Shown here one piece after another: positions 1-8,921 of a DNA stretch of 34,137 bases. Below the pieces are notes generated by a model. The model saw only the letters and a list, made by a program, of their open reading frames with translations. It searched no databases and was not told where the DNA came from. Numbering within the stretch: the first letter of the stretch is position 1; each line of letters begins with the position of its first letter. The stretch comes from an uncultured Clostridia bacterium (GTDB taxonomy: Bacteria > Bacillota > Clostridia > Christensenellales > Borkfalkiaceae): contig CANRPN010000010.1 in assembly GCA_947632505.1 (NCBI GenBank), forward strand, positions 1-34,137, read 5' to 3'. The position numbers were made by a program, and so were the translations under genes.

Positions 1-3000
1 ATGGTCGATTTTGTTCATTTACATCTGCATACCGAGTACAGTCTCTTGGACGGCGCCGTCAAGGTGGACGAGCTTGTAGAGCACTGCGAAAAGAACGGCA
101 TTTCCGCTGTGGCGGTGACCGATCACGGCAATATGTACGCCTCTCTTTACTTTGCCGAAGAGTGCAAAAAGCGGGGGATAAAGTACATCATCGGCTGCGA
201 GTTTTATGTGGTTGACGACATGAAGGTCAAAAACAGCCAACATGCCGACCACCTCATTCTGCTCGCCAAAAATAAGGCGGGCTACGTCAACCTTGTGCAA
301 CTCGATTCCGCCGCCTTCGTCGACGGCTTCTACTACCGTCCGCGCATCGACTATCAAATGCTCAAAGAGCACTCCGAAGGGGTGATCTGTCTCACCGCCT
401 GTCTTGCGGGGCGGCTCTCCCGTCTCTTGATGGCGGGCGATTACGACGGGGCCAAACGGTTTGTGCTCTCCATGCGGGACATTTACGGCGAGGATTTTTA
501 CATAGAGATACAAGATCACGGCATTCCCGAACAGAGGGAAATTTTGCCGCTCATGGTGCGGCTCTCGGAGGAGACGGGCATTCCGCTCGTCGCCACCAAC
601 GACGTGCACTATCTCCACAAAGAGGATTGGGAGATGCAGGACGTCCTCATGTGCATTCAGATGAAAAAGACCCTCGACGACCCCTCGCGCATGAAGATGG
701 AGACGCACGAATTTTACATGAAGTCGGGGGACGAAATGGCGGCGCTCTTTCCCACGCTGCCGCAGGCGATCGCCAATACCCGTGTCATAGCGGACAAAGT
801 GTCCGATACCGATACGCCCTTCAACCTGAAAGCCAACGGAACGCCCGTCTACGACAAGTCGCTCATCCCGCTCTATACGGCCGACGACGGCACGCCCTCT
901 CCCGAATTTTTGACGCGGCTCACCTGGGAACGGCTCCCGAGCCGCTATCCCGTCATCACCGACGAGATCAAACAGCGGGTGGAATACGAGCTTTCCATCA
1001 TCATCAAGATGGGCTTTGCCGATTACTTTCTCATCGTTTGGGACTATATAAATTGGTCGCGCGAGCACGACATTCCCGTTGGCCCCGGCCGAGGCTCCGG
1101 CGTGGGGAGCATTGTGGCATATGCGATCGGCATCACCAACGTCGACCCCCTCAGATACGATTTGCTCTTTGAGCGCTTCTTGAACCCCGACCGCGTCTCC
1201 ATGCCCGACTTCGACGTCGATTTTTGCACCGAGCGCAGAGGGGAAACGATCGAGTATGTGCGGCAGCGGTATCATCCCGAGAATGTGGCGCAGATCGTCA
1301 CCTTCGGGACGCTCGCCTCCCGCGCCGTCATCAAGGACGTGGGACGGGTCATGCGGGTGCCTTATTCGGAGACCGACCGCGTCACCAAGCTCATGGACGG
1401 AAAATCGACGATCCGCGAGCTCTTGGGGCTTGACATAGAAAAGTGCAGGCGGAAGGTCGCAGACACGGAGGGCGATGAAGATAAACACGGTGAGGCACTC
1501 AAAAAGCTCGCAGAACAGGAAGGAAAGCGCAATCCCGAATTTATTGAGATTTACGAGACCGACGAAAACCTGAAACGGGTCATCGACATGGGGCTTAAAT
1601 TGGAGGGGATGCCCCGCAACACGTCGATGCATGCGGCGGGCGTTGTCATTTGCCGTAAACGCATCGCCGATAACGTCCCGCTATCCCGCAACGACGAGGA
1701 CATCACCACCCAATTCGATATGAAAGAGGTGGAGTCCATCGGCATGCTCAAAATGGACTTTTTGGCGCTTACCACCCTCACGGACATTAAAAAAACGCTC
1801 GACTACATCTATGAGGACTATGGAAAGAAGATAGAATTTGACCAAAACTGCGACGACGCGGGAGCTTATGCCCTCATCTGCGAGGGGGACACGGACGCCG
1901 TGTTCCAGCTTGAACAAGGGGGGATGAAGCGGTTCATGAAACAGCTCCAACCCAACTGTCTCGAAGATCTGATCGCGGGTATTTCGCTCTACCGTCCGGG
2001 GCCGATGGACTTTATTCCCGCCTATCTGAAAAACAGAAACGACCCCGCGGGCATCACCTATCTCACGCCTCTGCTCAAACCCATCCTCGAAAAGACTTAC
2101 GGCGTCATCATCTACCAGGAGCAGGTCATGCAGATCTTCCAAAATCTCGCGGGCTATTCTCTGGGACAGGCCGACCTCGTGCGCCGCGCCATGGCAAAGA
2201 AACATCTCTCCGAACTCATGGCGCAGAAGGACAAGTTCATCTACGGCGACGTGGACAAGGAGGTGGGCAAGGACAAGGACGGGAACCCTGTTTACGGCAA
2301 TATCACGGGCTGCGTTGCGCACGGCATCTCCCCCGAAATCGCCGCTGAGCTCTTCGGACAGATGGAGAGCTTTGCAAGCTATGCTTTCAACAAATCCCAT
2401 GCGGCGGCATATGCCGTCGTGGCTTACCAGACGGCCTTCCTGAAAAAATATTACCCCAAGGAATTTCTCGCGGGCGTCCTCAACAACCGTATCACCAAGA
2501 TCGATGAAATTGCCAAATACATCGTGTACATGAAGGAGAAGAACATCGCGGTGTATCCGCCCGATGTCAACAAATCCAAGGCGTACTTTTCGGTGGAAGG
2601 CAAGGGCGTGCGGTTCGGGTTGTGTGCGCTGCGCGGCGTTGGGATCGGCGCCATGGAGGAGGTCATCTCCGAGCGCAACCAAAAGGGCGCATTTCGGGAT
2701 TTTTCCGATTTCCTTATGCGCTGCACCAAGTTTGTCAATAAACGTATGGTGGAGGCTTTGATCAACGGCGGCGCGTTTGATTCCTTCGGCAAATATCGCT
2801 CGCAGTACAGCGCCGTCTATGAGGATCTCATGAAGCGTATTGCGGGCATGGACAAGCAGAAGGGGGGCGCGCAGATGTCTCTCTTCGGTGACATCATTGA
2901 AGAAAAGGCGCCCGAGGTCCAATATCCCGATCTTCCCGAGTGGCAGTCCTCAGAGCTTCTTTCCCGTGAAAAAGATATTTTGGGCGTGTACGTCAGCGGA

Positions 3001-3615
3001 CATCCTTTTCAACCCTTTGCGAAACATTTTGCGAATTGTTCCTTCCACTGCGGTATGCTTGCGGATTTCGAAGAGGACGAGGAAACGGGGGACAGGGTCT
3101 ATCATCAGATCAAAAACGGCCAGCCTGCGACGATGGGCGGATTGATCTCCGGCATCAAGAAAATCAACACCAAGGGCGGCGCCGTCATGGCATTCGTCAC
3201 GGTGGAGGACCTCTACGGCAGCATAGACTGTCTTGCCTTTCCAAAAATCTACGAGAAAGCGCGCGGATTTTTGCGGCAAGACGTCGTTGTGAAGATCGCG
3301 GGCAAACTCAGTATCGACCCCGATAAGCTGCCTGTGATCGTGCTCGATTCGATCGAGGAGTTCCATGGGGAGGCGGAGGCGCGCCCCGCGCCCGTGCAAC
3401 CGCAGCAGGAGGGACAGGTGCTTTGGCTGGATGCGCGCGGGTTGACGGAGGAGGACTTCGAGGAACTCTTGGAGATCCTCACGGGCTATGCGGGAAACAC
3501 GGTAACGAAAATTCTGCATGGCGGAAAGCGGTTCGAGTACAGCGTCAATGTCTCGCGTGCTTTTCTTGCGGAAATCAGGACTTTTTTGCCCGAGAGTGGC
3601 ATAAAACTTTTATAA
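1..3615 (+). CDS. dnaE: DNA polymerase III alpha subunit, DnaE type
   Basis: Catalytic subunit of a C-family replicative DNA polymerase, 1204 aa. In order I see an N-terminal PHP domain (HLHTEYSLLDG, residues 7-17), the palm with GPGRGSG and the acidic motif PDFDVDF (Asp403, Asp405) and a third candidate acidic residue in KMDFLAL (Asp586), the finger and helix-hairpin-helix regions, a sliding-clamp binding motif QMSLF (about 958-962), and an OB-fold (about 1043-1115, ATMGGLISGIKK). The order PHP-polymerase-OB marks DnaE rather than PolC, which carries its OB-fold and exonuclease near the N-terminus. The window begins at the ATG, so promoter and RBS are not visible; this start fits because the family normally begins a few residues before the PHP motif. 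In Bacillota, DnaE usually works beside PolC; whether PolC exists here cannot be seen. Confidence 0.97.
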   Translation: MVDFVHLHLHTEYSLLDGAVKVDELVEHCEKNGISAVAVTDHGNMYASLYFAEECKKRGIKYIIGCEFYVVDDMKVKNSQHADHLILLAKNKAGYVNLVQLDSAAFVDGFYYRPRIDYQMLKEHSEGVICLTACLAGRLSRLLMAGDYDGAKRFVLSMRDIYGEDFYIEIQDHGIPEQREILPLMVRLSEETGIPLVATNDVHYLHKEDWEMQDVLMCIQMKKTLDDPSRMKMETHEFYMKSGDEMAALFPTLPQAIANTRVIADKVSDTDTPFNLKANGTPVYDKSLIPLYTADDGTPSPEFLTRLTWERLPSRYPVITDEIKQRVEYELSIIIKMGFADYFLIVWDYINWSREHDIPVGPGRGSGVGSIVAYAIGITNVDPLRYDLLFERFLNPDRVSMPDFDVDFCTERRGETIEYVRQRYHPENVAQIVTFGTLASRAVIKDVGRVMRVPYSETDRVTKLMDGKSTIRELLGLDIEKCRRKVADTEGDEDKHGEALKKLAEQEGKRNPEFIEIYETDENLKRVIDMGLKLEGMPRNTSMHAAGVVICRKRIADNVPLSRNDEDITTQFDMKEVESIGMLKMDFLALTTLTDIKKTLDYIYEDYGKKIEFDQNCDDAGAYALICEGDTDAVFQLEQGGMKRFMKQLQPNCLEDLIAGISLYRPGPMDFIPAYLKNRNDPAGITYLTPLLKPILEKTYGVIIYQEQVMQIFQNLAGYSLGQADLVRRAMAKKHLSELMAQKDKFIYGDVDKEVGKDKDGNPVYGNITGCVAHGISPEIAAELFGQMESFASYAFNKSHAAAYAVVAYQTAFLKKYYPKEFLAGVLNNRITKIDEIAKYIVYMKEKNIAVYPPDVNKSKAYFSVEGKGVRFGLCALRGVGIGAMEEVISERNQKGAFRDFSDFLMRCTKFVNKRMVEALINGGAFDSFGKYRSQYSAVYEDLMKRIAGMDKQKGGAQMSLFGDIIEEKAPEVQYPDLPEWQSSELLSREKDILGVYVSGHPFQPFAKHFANCSFHCGMLADFEEDEETGDRVYHQIKNGQPATMGGLISGIKKINTKGGAVMAFVTVEDLYGSIDCLAFPKIYEKARGFLRQDVVVKIAGKLSIDPDKLPVIVLDSIEEFHGEAEARPAPVQPQQEGQVLWLDARGLTEEDFEELLEILTGYAGNTVTKILHGGKRFEYSVNVSRAFLAEIRTFLPESGIKLL

Positions 3616-3633
3616 AAAAAAGCGCCAAACCAC

Positions 3634-3661
3634 TTGATTTTCCGTTTTTTTCTGTTATAAT
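3634..3661 (+). promoter_or_regulatory. Sigma-A promoter for pfkA
   Basis: TTGATT (3634-3639), 16 bp, TATAAT (3656-3661). The predicted start of transcription near 3668 falls on the upstream ATG used by the ORF track (3667), which argues that translation begins at 3694 instead. Confidence 0.75.
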
Positions 3662-3693
3662 GTAGCATGTGGACACAGAGGAGGATAGATGAT

Positions 3694-4656
3694 ATGAGGA
3701 GAATCGGACTTTTGACGAGCGGCGGGGATTCCCCCGGCATGAACGCGGCCATCCGTGCGGTCGTCAGAACGGCGATCTATTACGGCATGGAGGTCTATGG
3801 CATCGAGCGCGGCTATGCGGGGCTCATCGAGGACACGATGATGCCCATGGAAATGCGTTCGGTCTCGGACATTGTACAGCGCGGCGGCACGAAGCTGAGA
3901 ACGGCGAGATGTCTCGAAATGCTCACGGTGGAAGGGCAAAAGCAGGCGGTCGCTACCCTTGAAAAGAGGGGGATCGAGGGCCTTGTCGTCATCGGCGGCG
4001 ACGGCAGTTTCCGTGGCGCGAAATGCCTCACCGAGAATTACGGCATTCCCACGATCGGCATTCCCGGGACGATCGATAACGACCTCGAATATACCGACTA
4101 TACGCTCGGCTTCGATACGGCGGTGAATACCTGTAACGATGTCATCAACAAACTTCGCGACACGATGAACAGCCACGAGCGCATCTCGGTCGTGGAAGTC
4201 ATGGGGCGGCACTGCGGCGACATTGCGCTCTATGTCGGTATCACGTCGGGCGCGGAGATCATCGTGGTCCCCGAGATCGCCTATGACATGGACGACATTG
4301 TCATGCGGATCAACCGTTCGCGGGCAAACGGAAAGCACTCCAACATCATTGTGGTCGCGGAGGGCGCTTGCAGTGCGGACGAATTTGCCAAAAAGCTGCA
4401 AGAGGTCACAACGTACAGCGTGCGTTCCACGACGATCGGGCACATCCAGCGCGGCGGCTCTCCTTCGATGGCGGACAGAATGCTCGCGGCGCAGTTCGGC
4501 AACAAGGCGGTGCGCCTGCTCAAAGACGGCATCGGCAACCGCGTAGTCGGCATTCATAAAAATGAGATCATCGACATGGACATTATCGAAGCGGTCTCCA
4601 TGAAAAAGAAATTCAACTATGAACTCTATGAGACTTTGCAAATGATCTCGATGTAA
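3694..4656 (+). CDS. pfkA: ATP-dependent 6-phosphofructokinase
   Basis: Phosphorylates fructose 6-phosphate to fructose 1,6-bisphosphate in glycolysis; cytoplasmic. From the chosen start the protein is 320 aa, the usual length of bacterial PfkA. Visible motifs are GGDSPGMN (nucleotide binding), GGDGS, PGTIDND (catalytic Asp), MGRHCGD and GHIQRGGSP (substrate/effector binding). Gly in GGDGS and in PGTIDND is typical of ATP-using enzymes; pyrophosphate-using ones usually have GGDD and PKTIDND. The ORF track starts at 3667, but ATG 3694 has a GAGGAGG ribosome-binding site nine bases upstream and gives the family N-terminus MRRIGLLTSGGD. It has its own promoter and is followed by a terminator, so it appears monocistronic. 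Confidence 0.96.
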   Translation: MRRIGLLTSGGDSPGMNAAIRAVVRTAIYYGMEVYGIERGYAGLIEDTMMPMEMRSVSDIVQRGGTKLRTARCLEMLTVEGQKQAVATLEKRGIEGLVVIGGDGSFRGAKCLTENYGIPTIGIPGTIDNDLEYTDYTLGFDTAVNTCNDVINKLRDTMNSHERISVVEVMGRHCGDIALYVGITSGAEIIVVPEIAYDMDDIVMRINRSRANGKHSNIIVVAEGACSADEFAKKLQEVTTYSVRSTTIGHIQRGGSPSMADRMLAAQFGNKAVRLLKDGIGNRVVGIHKNEIIDMDIIEAVSMKKKFNYELYETLQMISM

Positions 4657-4678
4657 GGAAGGGGAATCTTTTACGAAA

Positions 4679-4703
4679 GAAGAGCCTTTGCGGCTCTTTT
4701 TTT
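4679..4703 (+). terminator. Rho-independent terminator of pfkA
   Basis: Stem AAGAGCC / GGCTCTT with loop TTTGC, followed by an uninterrupted T tract. It lies just after the pfkA stop codon. Confidence 0.88.
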
Positions 4704-4706
4704 GTG

Positions 4707-4740
4707 CCGCCCGCCCCGCGCATATGCGCGGGGCGGGCGG
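4707..4740. repeat. Perfect 34-bp GC-rich palindrome
   Basis: Two 17-base arms (CCGCCCGCCCCGCGCAT and its exact complement) meet with no loop. It follows the pfkA terminator directly and has no T tract of its own. Its arms resemble those of the hairpin between carA and carB. Confidence 0.9.
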
Positions 4741-4806
4741 GAAGCGAGCAAAAAAGTTCTGAAAGTGAATTATTTCAAAAAGATAAAAAATATTTCCGAG
4801 AACCTA

Positions 4807-4835
4807 TTGAAATTGTAACAAAAAAGTATTATAAT
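4807..4835 (+). promoter_or_regulatory. Sigma-A promoter for the PfkB-family kinase
   Basis: TTGAAA (4807-4812), 17 bp, TATAAT (4830-4835). The predicted leader is about 65 nt and begins with a small hairpin, AAGCCGA...TCGGCTT (4840-4859), which may protect the 5' end of the mRNA. Confidence 0.82.
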
Positions 4836-4906
4836 GGAAAAGCCGAATGAAATCGGCTTCGGCGTGTGCGGTACGAAGTAGGAGACCGCCGCGCGGGGGG
4901 AAAAGA

Positions 4907-5830
4907 ATGATTTTAACAGTCTGCATGAGCCCGAGCATCGACGTCACCATCGAATTGGACGCGCTCAACGTGGGGAAAGTGAACATTGTCAGGAACAAAA
5001 CGCTCTCCTTCACGGGCAAGGCGATCAACGTCGCGATCGGGGTTGCGCGCTTGGGCGCCGAGGCGCACACCACGGGCTTCATGTACAACGAAAACCGCGC
5101 CATGTTCGAGCACGCGCTCGATATCGAGGGGGTGCCCTTTACCTTCGTTTGGAACAGCGGTCGGGTCCGCGAAAATTACAAGTGTATCGACAAGAAGAGT
5201 ATGCTCACCGAGATCAACGACATCGGCGGACAGGTAGGGAACGAAAAACTCATAGAACTTTTACAGATGATCCGCAATCTCTCCGCCCGAGCGGAAGTCA
5301 CCGTCATCTCCGGCAGCCTGCCGCGCGGCGTGGATGCAAGCTACTACCGCGAACTCTTCCGCGCGGTCGATCCCCGTTCCAAAAAGATCGTCGACACCGA
5401 GGGCGAGCGTCTGTTTTCGGCGCTGGAAGCGGAGGTCGATCTCGTAAAACCCAATCTCGAAGAGTTGGAAGAGACCTTGGGCAGAGAGTTCAAGGATAAG
5501 GCGGATATGCTTGCGGGTTGCTATGAGCTGCTCGACCGCGGCGCCAAGTGTGTTTTGCTCTCTTTGGGCAAACACGGCGCAGTGATTACGGACGGCATCA
5601 AGAACTATTATTGCAAGAGCATCAATGTGGCGGTCAACTCCACGGTGGGCGCGGGAGACGGCATGGTGGCCGCCGCTGCGGTCAGAATGAAAGAGGGCGC
5701 GGATCTTGTTGAGATCTTGCGCGCAGGCGTTGCGGCGGGTACCGCTACGGTGACGACATTCGGCACCATTTCCTTTACGAAAAACAAATACGAAGAGATC
5801 TATCACAGCGTAAACGTTACGGAGTTCTGA
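4907..5830 (+). CDS. fruK: PfkB-family sugar kinase, probable 1-phosphofructokinase
   Basis: Probable ATP-dependent kinase of fructose 1-phosphate, giving fructose 1,6-bisphosphate; tagatose-6-phosphate kinase is the main alternative. The 307-aa protein has the PfkB fold signatures TGKAINVAIGVARLG (about 37-50) and VGAGDGMVAA, with the catalytic base Asp251 in GAGD, plus VISGSLPRGV. The first signature usually reads GGKGxNVA; here two glycines are changed (TGKAINVA), a small oddity in the substrate-binding loop. The ORF track begins at 4847, but that start lies in the leader hairpin; ATG 4907 gives the family N-terminus (MILTVCMSPSIDVT) and has a purine-rich GGGGGGA upstream. No PTS fructose transporter gene is adjacent, so the substrate assignment rests on sequence alone. 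The HD-domain gene starts one base after its stop codon. Confidence 0.82.
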   Translation: MILTVCMSPSIDVTIELDALNVGKVNIVRNKTLSFTGKAINVAIGVARLGAEAHTTGFMYNENRAMFEHALDIEGVPFTFVWNSGRVRENYKCIDKKSMLTEINDIGGQVGNEKLIELLQMIRNLSARAEVTVISGSLPRGVDASYYRELFRAVDPRSKKIVDTEGERLFSALEAEVDLVKPNLEELEETLGREFKDKADMLAGCYELLDRGAKCVLLSLGKHGAVITDGIKNYYCKSINVAVNSTVGAGDGMVAAAAVRMKEGADLVEILRAGVAAGTATVTTFGTISFTKNKYEEIYHSVNVTEF

Positions 5831-5831
5831 A

Positions 5832-6497
5832 ATGCTTGAAATGTCGGTATTACGTTCGGATAAAGAGGTAGAAGCCATCATGAGGATGTCCGAGCGTACG
5901 ATCGAGGCGCTCGGCTATACCGAGCATTCGCGCAGGCATTCCTCTATTGTCAGCAAGTGGTCGGGAGAGCTTCTCCGCGCGCTCGGCAAGGAGGAAGATC
6001 GGGTCCGTCTCGCGGAGATCGCGGGATATTTGCACGACATCGGAAACTGCATCAACCGTCAGGACCACGCCATGAGCGGCGCGGTCCTCGCTTACTCCAT
6101 CGTTACGCGGCTGGGGCTCACGCACGAGCAGGCCGCGGAGGTCATGGCGGCGATCGGCAATCACGACGAGCAGTTTGGTCTGCCCGTCTCGGACATCTCC
6201 GCCGCGCTCATTTTAGCGGACAAGGCGGACGTACACAAGAGCCGTGTCAAGAAGAATATCGAGAATGTATTGCACGCCAATATCCATGACCGCGTGAATC
6301 TCGCTGCCGAGCGCTCCTATCTGGAAGCGGACAGGGAACGGGCGACGATCACGCTGTTCATCGAGATCGATACGGCGATTTGCTCCGTGATGGACTATTT
6401 TGAAATTTACTTTGCGCGCATGCGTCTTTGCCGCCGCGCCGCAGAATTTTTGGGGTGTAAATTTTCCCTTGTCATCAACGGAACGAGCCTGGTTTAG
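5832..6497 (+). CDS. HD-domain metal-dependent phosphohydrolase
   Basis: A 221-aa cytoplasmic protein with the HD superfamily pattern: His36, the HD doublet in YLHDIGN (His68-Asp69), His79, His111-Asp112 (NHDE) and a later Asp130 in ALILADKAD. This metal-binding set is typical of nucleotide or cyclic-nucleotide phosphohydrolases, but the substrate cannot be read from the sequence. It begins one base after the upstream kinase stop codon, with GGAG seven bases before the ATG inside the end of that gene, so the two are probably co-transcribed and translationally coupled. The region from about 150 onward is not recognisable to me. It could be a stress- or nucleotide-related regulator. Confidence 0.8.
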   Translation: MLEMSVLRSDKEVEAIMRMSERTIEALGYTEHSRRHSSIVSKWSGELLRALGKEEDRVRLAEIAGYLHDIGNCINRQDHAMSGAVLAYSIVTRLGLTHEQAAEVMAAIGNHDEQFGLPVSDISAALILADKADVHKSRVKKNIENVLHANIHDRVNLAAERSYLEADRERATITLFIEIDTAICSVMDYFEIYFARMRLCRRAAEFLGCKFSLVINGTSLV

Positions 6498-6587
6498 AGC
6501 GCCGTGCGCACGTCTCTCGCCTTTCCCGTCCGTGAAAAAACGGCGCACTTTGTTTCACATTAAAAAAATTGAAAACAGAAAAAAAAC

Positions 6588-6632
6588 CACAAGATATAGT
6601 GGCAAACAAAAAAATTTTTCCAAAATCTTGTG
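6588..6632 (+). promoter_or_regulatory. Tandem NrdR operator upstream of nrdD
   Basis: Box 1 (6588-6601) is CACAAGATATAGTG, one mismatch from the NrdR consensus CACWATATATWGTG. Box 2 (6619-6632) is TCCAAAATCTTGTG, a weaker match of about 10/14. Their centres are 31 bp apart, the about three helical turns characteristic of NrdR box pairs, and they lie just upstream of the nrdD -35 element. NrdR represses ribonucleotide reductase genes when dATP is high. Confidence 0.82.
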
Positions 6633-6640
6633 TCAAACGC

Positions 6641-6669
6641 TTGACTTATTTTTCAATATGTAGTATGAT
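6641..6669 (+). promoter_or_regulatory. Sigma-A promoter for nrdDG
   Basis: TTGACT (6641-6646), 17 bp, TATGAT (6664-6669). It sits immediately downstream of the NrdR boxes. Confidence 0.85.
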
Positions 6670-6670
6670 A

Positions 6671-6697
6671 AAAACGTTCCCCTTGCGGGAACGTTTT
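6671..6697 (+). other. Hairpin at the 5' end of the nrdDG leader
   Basis: Stem AAAACGTTCCC / GGGAACGTTTT with loop CTTGC and a short T run. Transcription should start within the left arm (about 6676), leaving a 6-bp GTTCCC/GGGAAC stem at the very 5' end. It is more likely an mRNA-protecting hairpin than a terminator. Confidence 0.55.
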
Positions 6698-6721
6698 TCA
6701 CCTGAAAGAGAGGGAGTAGGT

Positions 6722-8890
6722 ATGAAGATCATCAAGAGAAACGGTGCGGAAGAAGCATTCGACGAGGCAAAAGTTATCAGCGCCGTACGCAAAGCCAACA
6801 ATGAAGTTAGCGCGGACAACCGTCTTTCGGAGGCGCAGATCCGGCTTATCGCCGACAAAGTAACGGCGCTTTCGAACGACCTCAACCGCGCAGTCAGCGT
6901 GGAAGAAGTGCAGGACTTCGTCGAGAACCAGATCATGGACCAAAAGGCGTTTGCCGTGGCGCGCAAGTACATCACCTATCGCTACACGCGCGCGCTTATT
7001 CGCCGTTCCAACACCACCGACGGACAGATCCTCAGCCTCATCGAGTGCAACAATGAAGAGGTCAAGCAGGAAAATTCCAACAAGAACCCGACGGTCAATT
7101 CCGTGCAGCGCGATTACATGGCGGGCGAAGTCAGCAAGGACATCACGCGCCGCATTCTTCTCCCGCGCGACATTGTGGAAGCGCACGACGAAGGCATCAT
7201 CCACTTCCACGACGCCGACTATTTTGCCCAGCACATGCACAACTGCGACCTCGTCAACCTCGAAGACATGTTGCAGAACGGTACGGTCATCTCGGGAACG
7301 TTTATCGAGAAGCCGCATTCCTTCTCCACGGCCTGCAACATCGCGACGCAGATCATCGCGCAGGTCGCCTCCAACCAATACGGCGGACAGTCGATCTCTC
7401 TCACCCATCTCGCTCCCTTTGTCGAAGTCAGCCGTCAGAAGATCCGCGCTGCGGTCCGCGAGGAACTTGCGGATGTCGGCGTCATGGAGGATACCGTCAA
7501 TAAAATTGCCGAAAAGCGGCTTTTGGAAGAGATCAAGAAGGGGATCCAGACCATTCAATATCAAGTTGTCACCCTGCTCACCACCAACGGACAGGCCCCC
7601 TTTGTCACCGTGTTCATGTATCTCGGCGAGGCGAGAAACGAGCGCGAACGCGCCGACCTTGCTTTGATCATCGAGGAAACTTTGAATCAGCGGATCCAAG
7701 GCGTCAAGAATGAGGCCGGCGTTTGGGTCACCCCCGCTTTCCCCAAGCTCATCTATGTGCTCGAAGAGGACAATGTTCGGGAGGGGAGCCGCTATTGGTA
7801 CCTCACCGAACTTGCGGCAAAGTGTACCGCAAAGCGCATGGTGCCCGACTACATCTCCGAGAAGAAGATGCTCGAATACAAGATCGACAAGAACGGCGAA
7901 GGCCACTGTTACACTTGCATGGGCTGCCGCTCCTTCCTCACGCCCTATGTGGACGAAAACGGCAAGCCGAAGTACTACGGCAGATTCAACCAAGGCGTTG
8001 TCACGATCAACCTGCCCGATGTTGCGCTCTCCTCGGGCGGCGACATGGAAAAATTCTGGAAGATCTTCGACGCGCGGTTGGAGCTTTGCCACCGCGCCCT
8101 GATGGAGCGTCATAACCGTTTGAAGGGTACGCTTTCGGATGCTGCGCCCATTTTGTGGCAGTATGGTGCGCTCGCCCGTCTCAAAAAGGGTGAAACGATC
8201 GATAAATTGCTCTATGGCGGCTATTCCACGATCTCCCTCGGCTATGCGGGGCTTTATGAGTGCACCAAGTATATGACGGGCAAGTCTCATACCGATCCCG
8301 AAGCGAAGCCGTTTGCGCTCTCCGTGATGCAGCACATGAACGACAAGTGCAAGGAGTGGAAGAAGCTGCACAACATCGATTTCTCTCTCTATGGGACCCC
8401 GCTTGAAAGTACGACCTATAAGTTTGCCAAGGCGCTTCAAAAACGGTTCGGCATCATCGAGGGTGTGACTGATAAGAGCTACATCACGAACAGTTACCAT
8501 GTGCACGTCACCGAGGAGATAGACGCGTTCACCAAACTCAAATTCGAGAGCGAATTTCAGCAGCTTTCGCCCGGCGGCGCCATTTCCTATGTCGAAGTGC
8601 CCAACATGCAGGACAATATTCCCGCGGTGCTGTCGGTCATGCAGTATATTTACGACAACATCATGTATGCCGAGCTCAATACGAAGAGCGATTATTGTCA
8701 GGTTTGCGGATACGATGGCGAGATCCAAATTGTGGAAGAGGACGGAAAGCTCCTTTGGGAGTGCCCGCACTGCCACAACCGCGACCAGAGCAAGATGAAC
8801 GTTGCTCGCCGCACCTGCGGATACATCGGCACCCAATATTGGAATCAAGGCCGTACGCAGGAGATCAAAGACCGCGTGCTGCACCTTTAA
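6722..8890 (+). CDS. nrdD: Anaerobic ribonucleoside-triphosphate reductase
   Basis: Class III ribonucleotide reductase; reduces ribonucleoside triphosphates to deoxy forms using a glycyl radical, only without oxygen. From ATG 6722 it is 722 aa. It has an N-terminal ATP-cone (KRNGAEEAFDEAKVISAVRKA), the glycyl-radical barrel with candidate cysteines in STACNIATQ and CMGCRSF, a C-terminal zinc site of four cysteines (659, 662, 681, 684; CQVCG and CPHC), and the glycyl-radical motif RRTCGYIGTQ, with Gly700 as the probable radical residue. The ORF track starts at 6569, but that would place the promoter and NrdR sites inside the gene; ATG 6722 follows an AGGGAG ribosome-binding site and gives a normal ATP-cone start. 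It is followed by its activase nrdG. The NrdR sites imply repression by the NrdR-dATP system. Confidence 0.97.
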   Translation: MKIIKRNGAEEAFDEAKVISAVRKANNEVSADNRLSEAQIRLIADKVTALSNDLNRAVSVEEVQDFVENQIMDQKAFAVARKYITYRYTRALIRRSNTTDGQILSLIECNNEEVKQENSNKNPTVNSVQRDYMAGEVSKDITRRILLPRDIVEAHDEGIIHFHDADYFAQHMHNCDLVNLEDMLQNGTVISGTFIEKPHSFSTACNIATQIIAQVASNQYGGQSISLTHLAPFVEVSRQKIRAAVREELADVGVMEDTVNKIAEKRLLEEIKKGIQTIQYQVVTLLTTNGQAPFVTVFMYLGEARNERERADLALIIEETLNQRIQGVKNEAGVWVTPAFPKLIYVLEEDNVREGSRYWYLTELAAKCTAKRMVPDYISEKKMLEYKIDKNGEGHCYTCMGCRSFLTPYVDENGKPKYYGRFNQGVVTINLPDVALSSGGDMEKFWKIFDARLELCHRALMERHNRLKGTLSDAAPILWQYGALARLKKGETIDKLLYGGYSTISLGYAGLYECTKYMTGKSHTDPEAKPFALSVMQHMNDKCKEWKKLHNIDFSLYGTPLESTTYKFAKALQKRFGIIEGVTDKSYITNSYHVHVTEEIDAFTKLKFESEFQQLSPGGAISYVEVPNMQDNIPAVLSVMQYIYDNIMYAELNTKSDYCQVCGYDGEIQIVEEDGKLLWECPHCHNRDQSKMNVARRTCGYIGTQYWNQGRTQEIKDRVLHL

Positions 8891-8921
8891 CAGCAAGGGG
8901 CATGCAGAATACCACTTGACT

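Noticed and set aside
19-1632. 537-aa ORF antisense to dnaE
   Set aside because: A shadow of dnaE produced by third-position GC bias; no ribosome-binding site and no protein motif.
3667-3693. Upstream ATG of pfkA used in the ORF track
   Set aside because: It coincides with the predicted transcription start and adds nine residues not found in the family.
6698-8896. 732-aa ORF antisense to nrdD
   Set aside because: A shadow ORF. NrdD on the plus strand is complete with operator, promoter and glycyl-radical motif.
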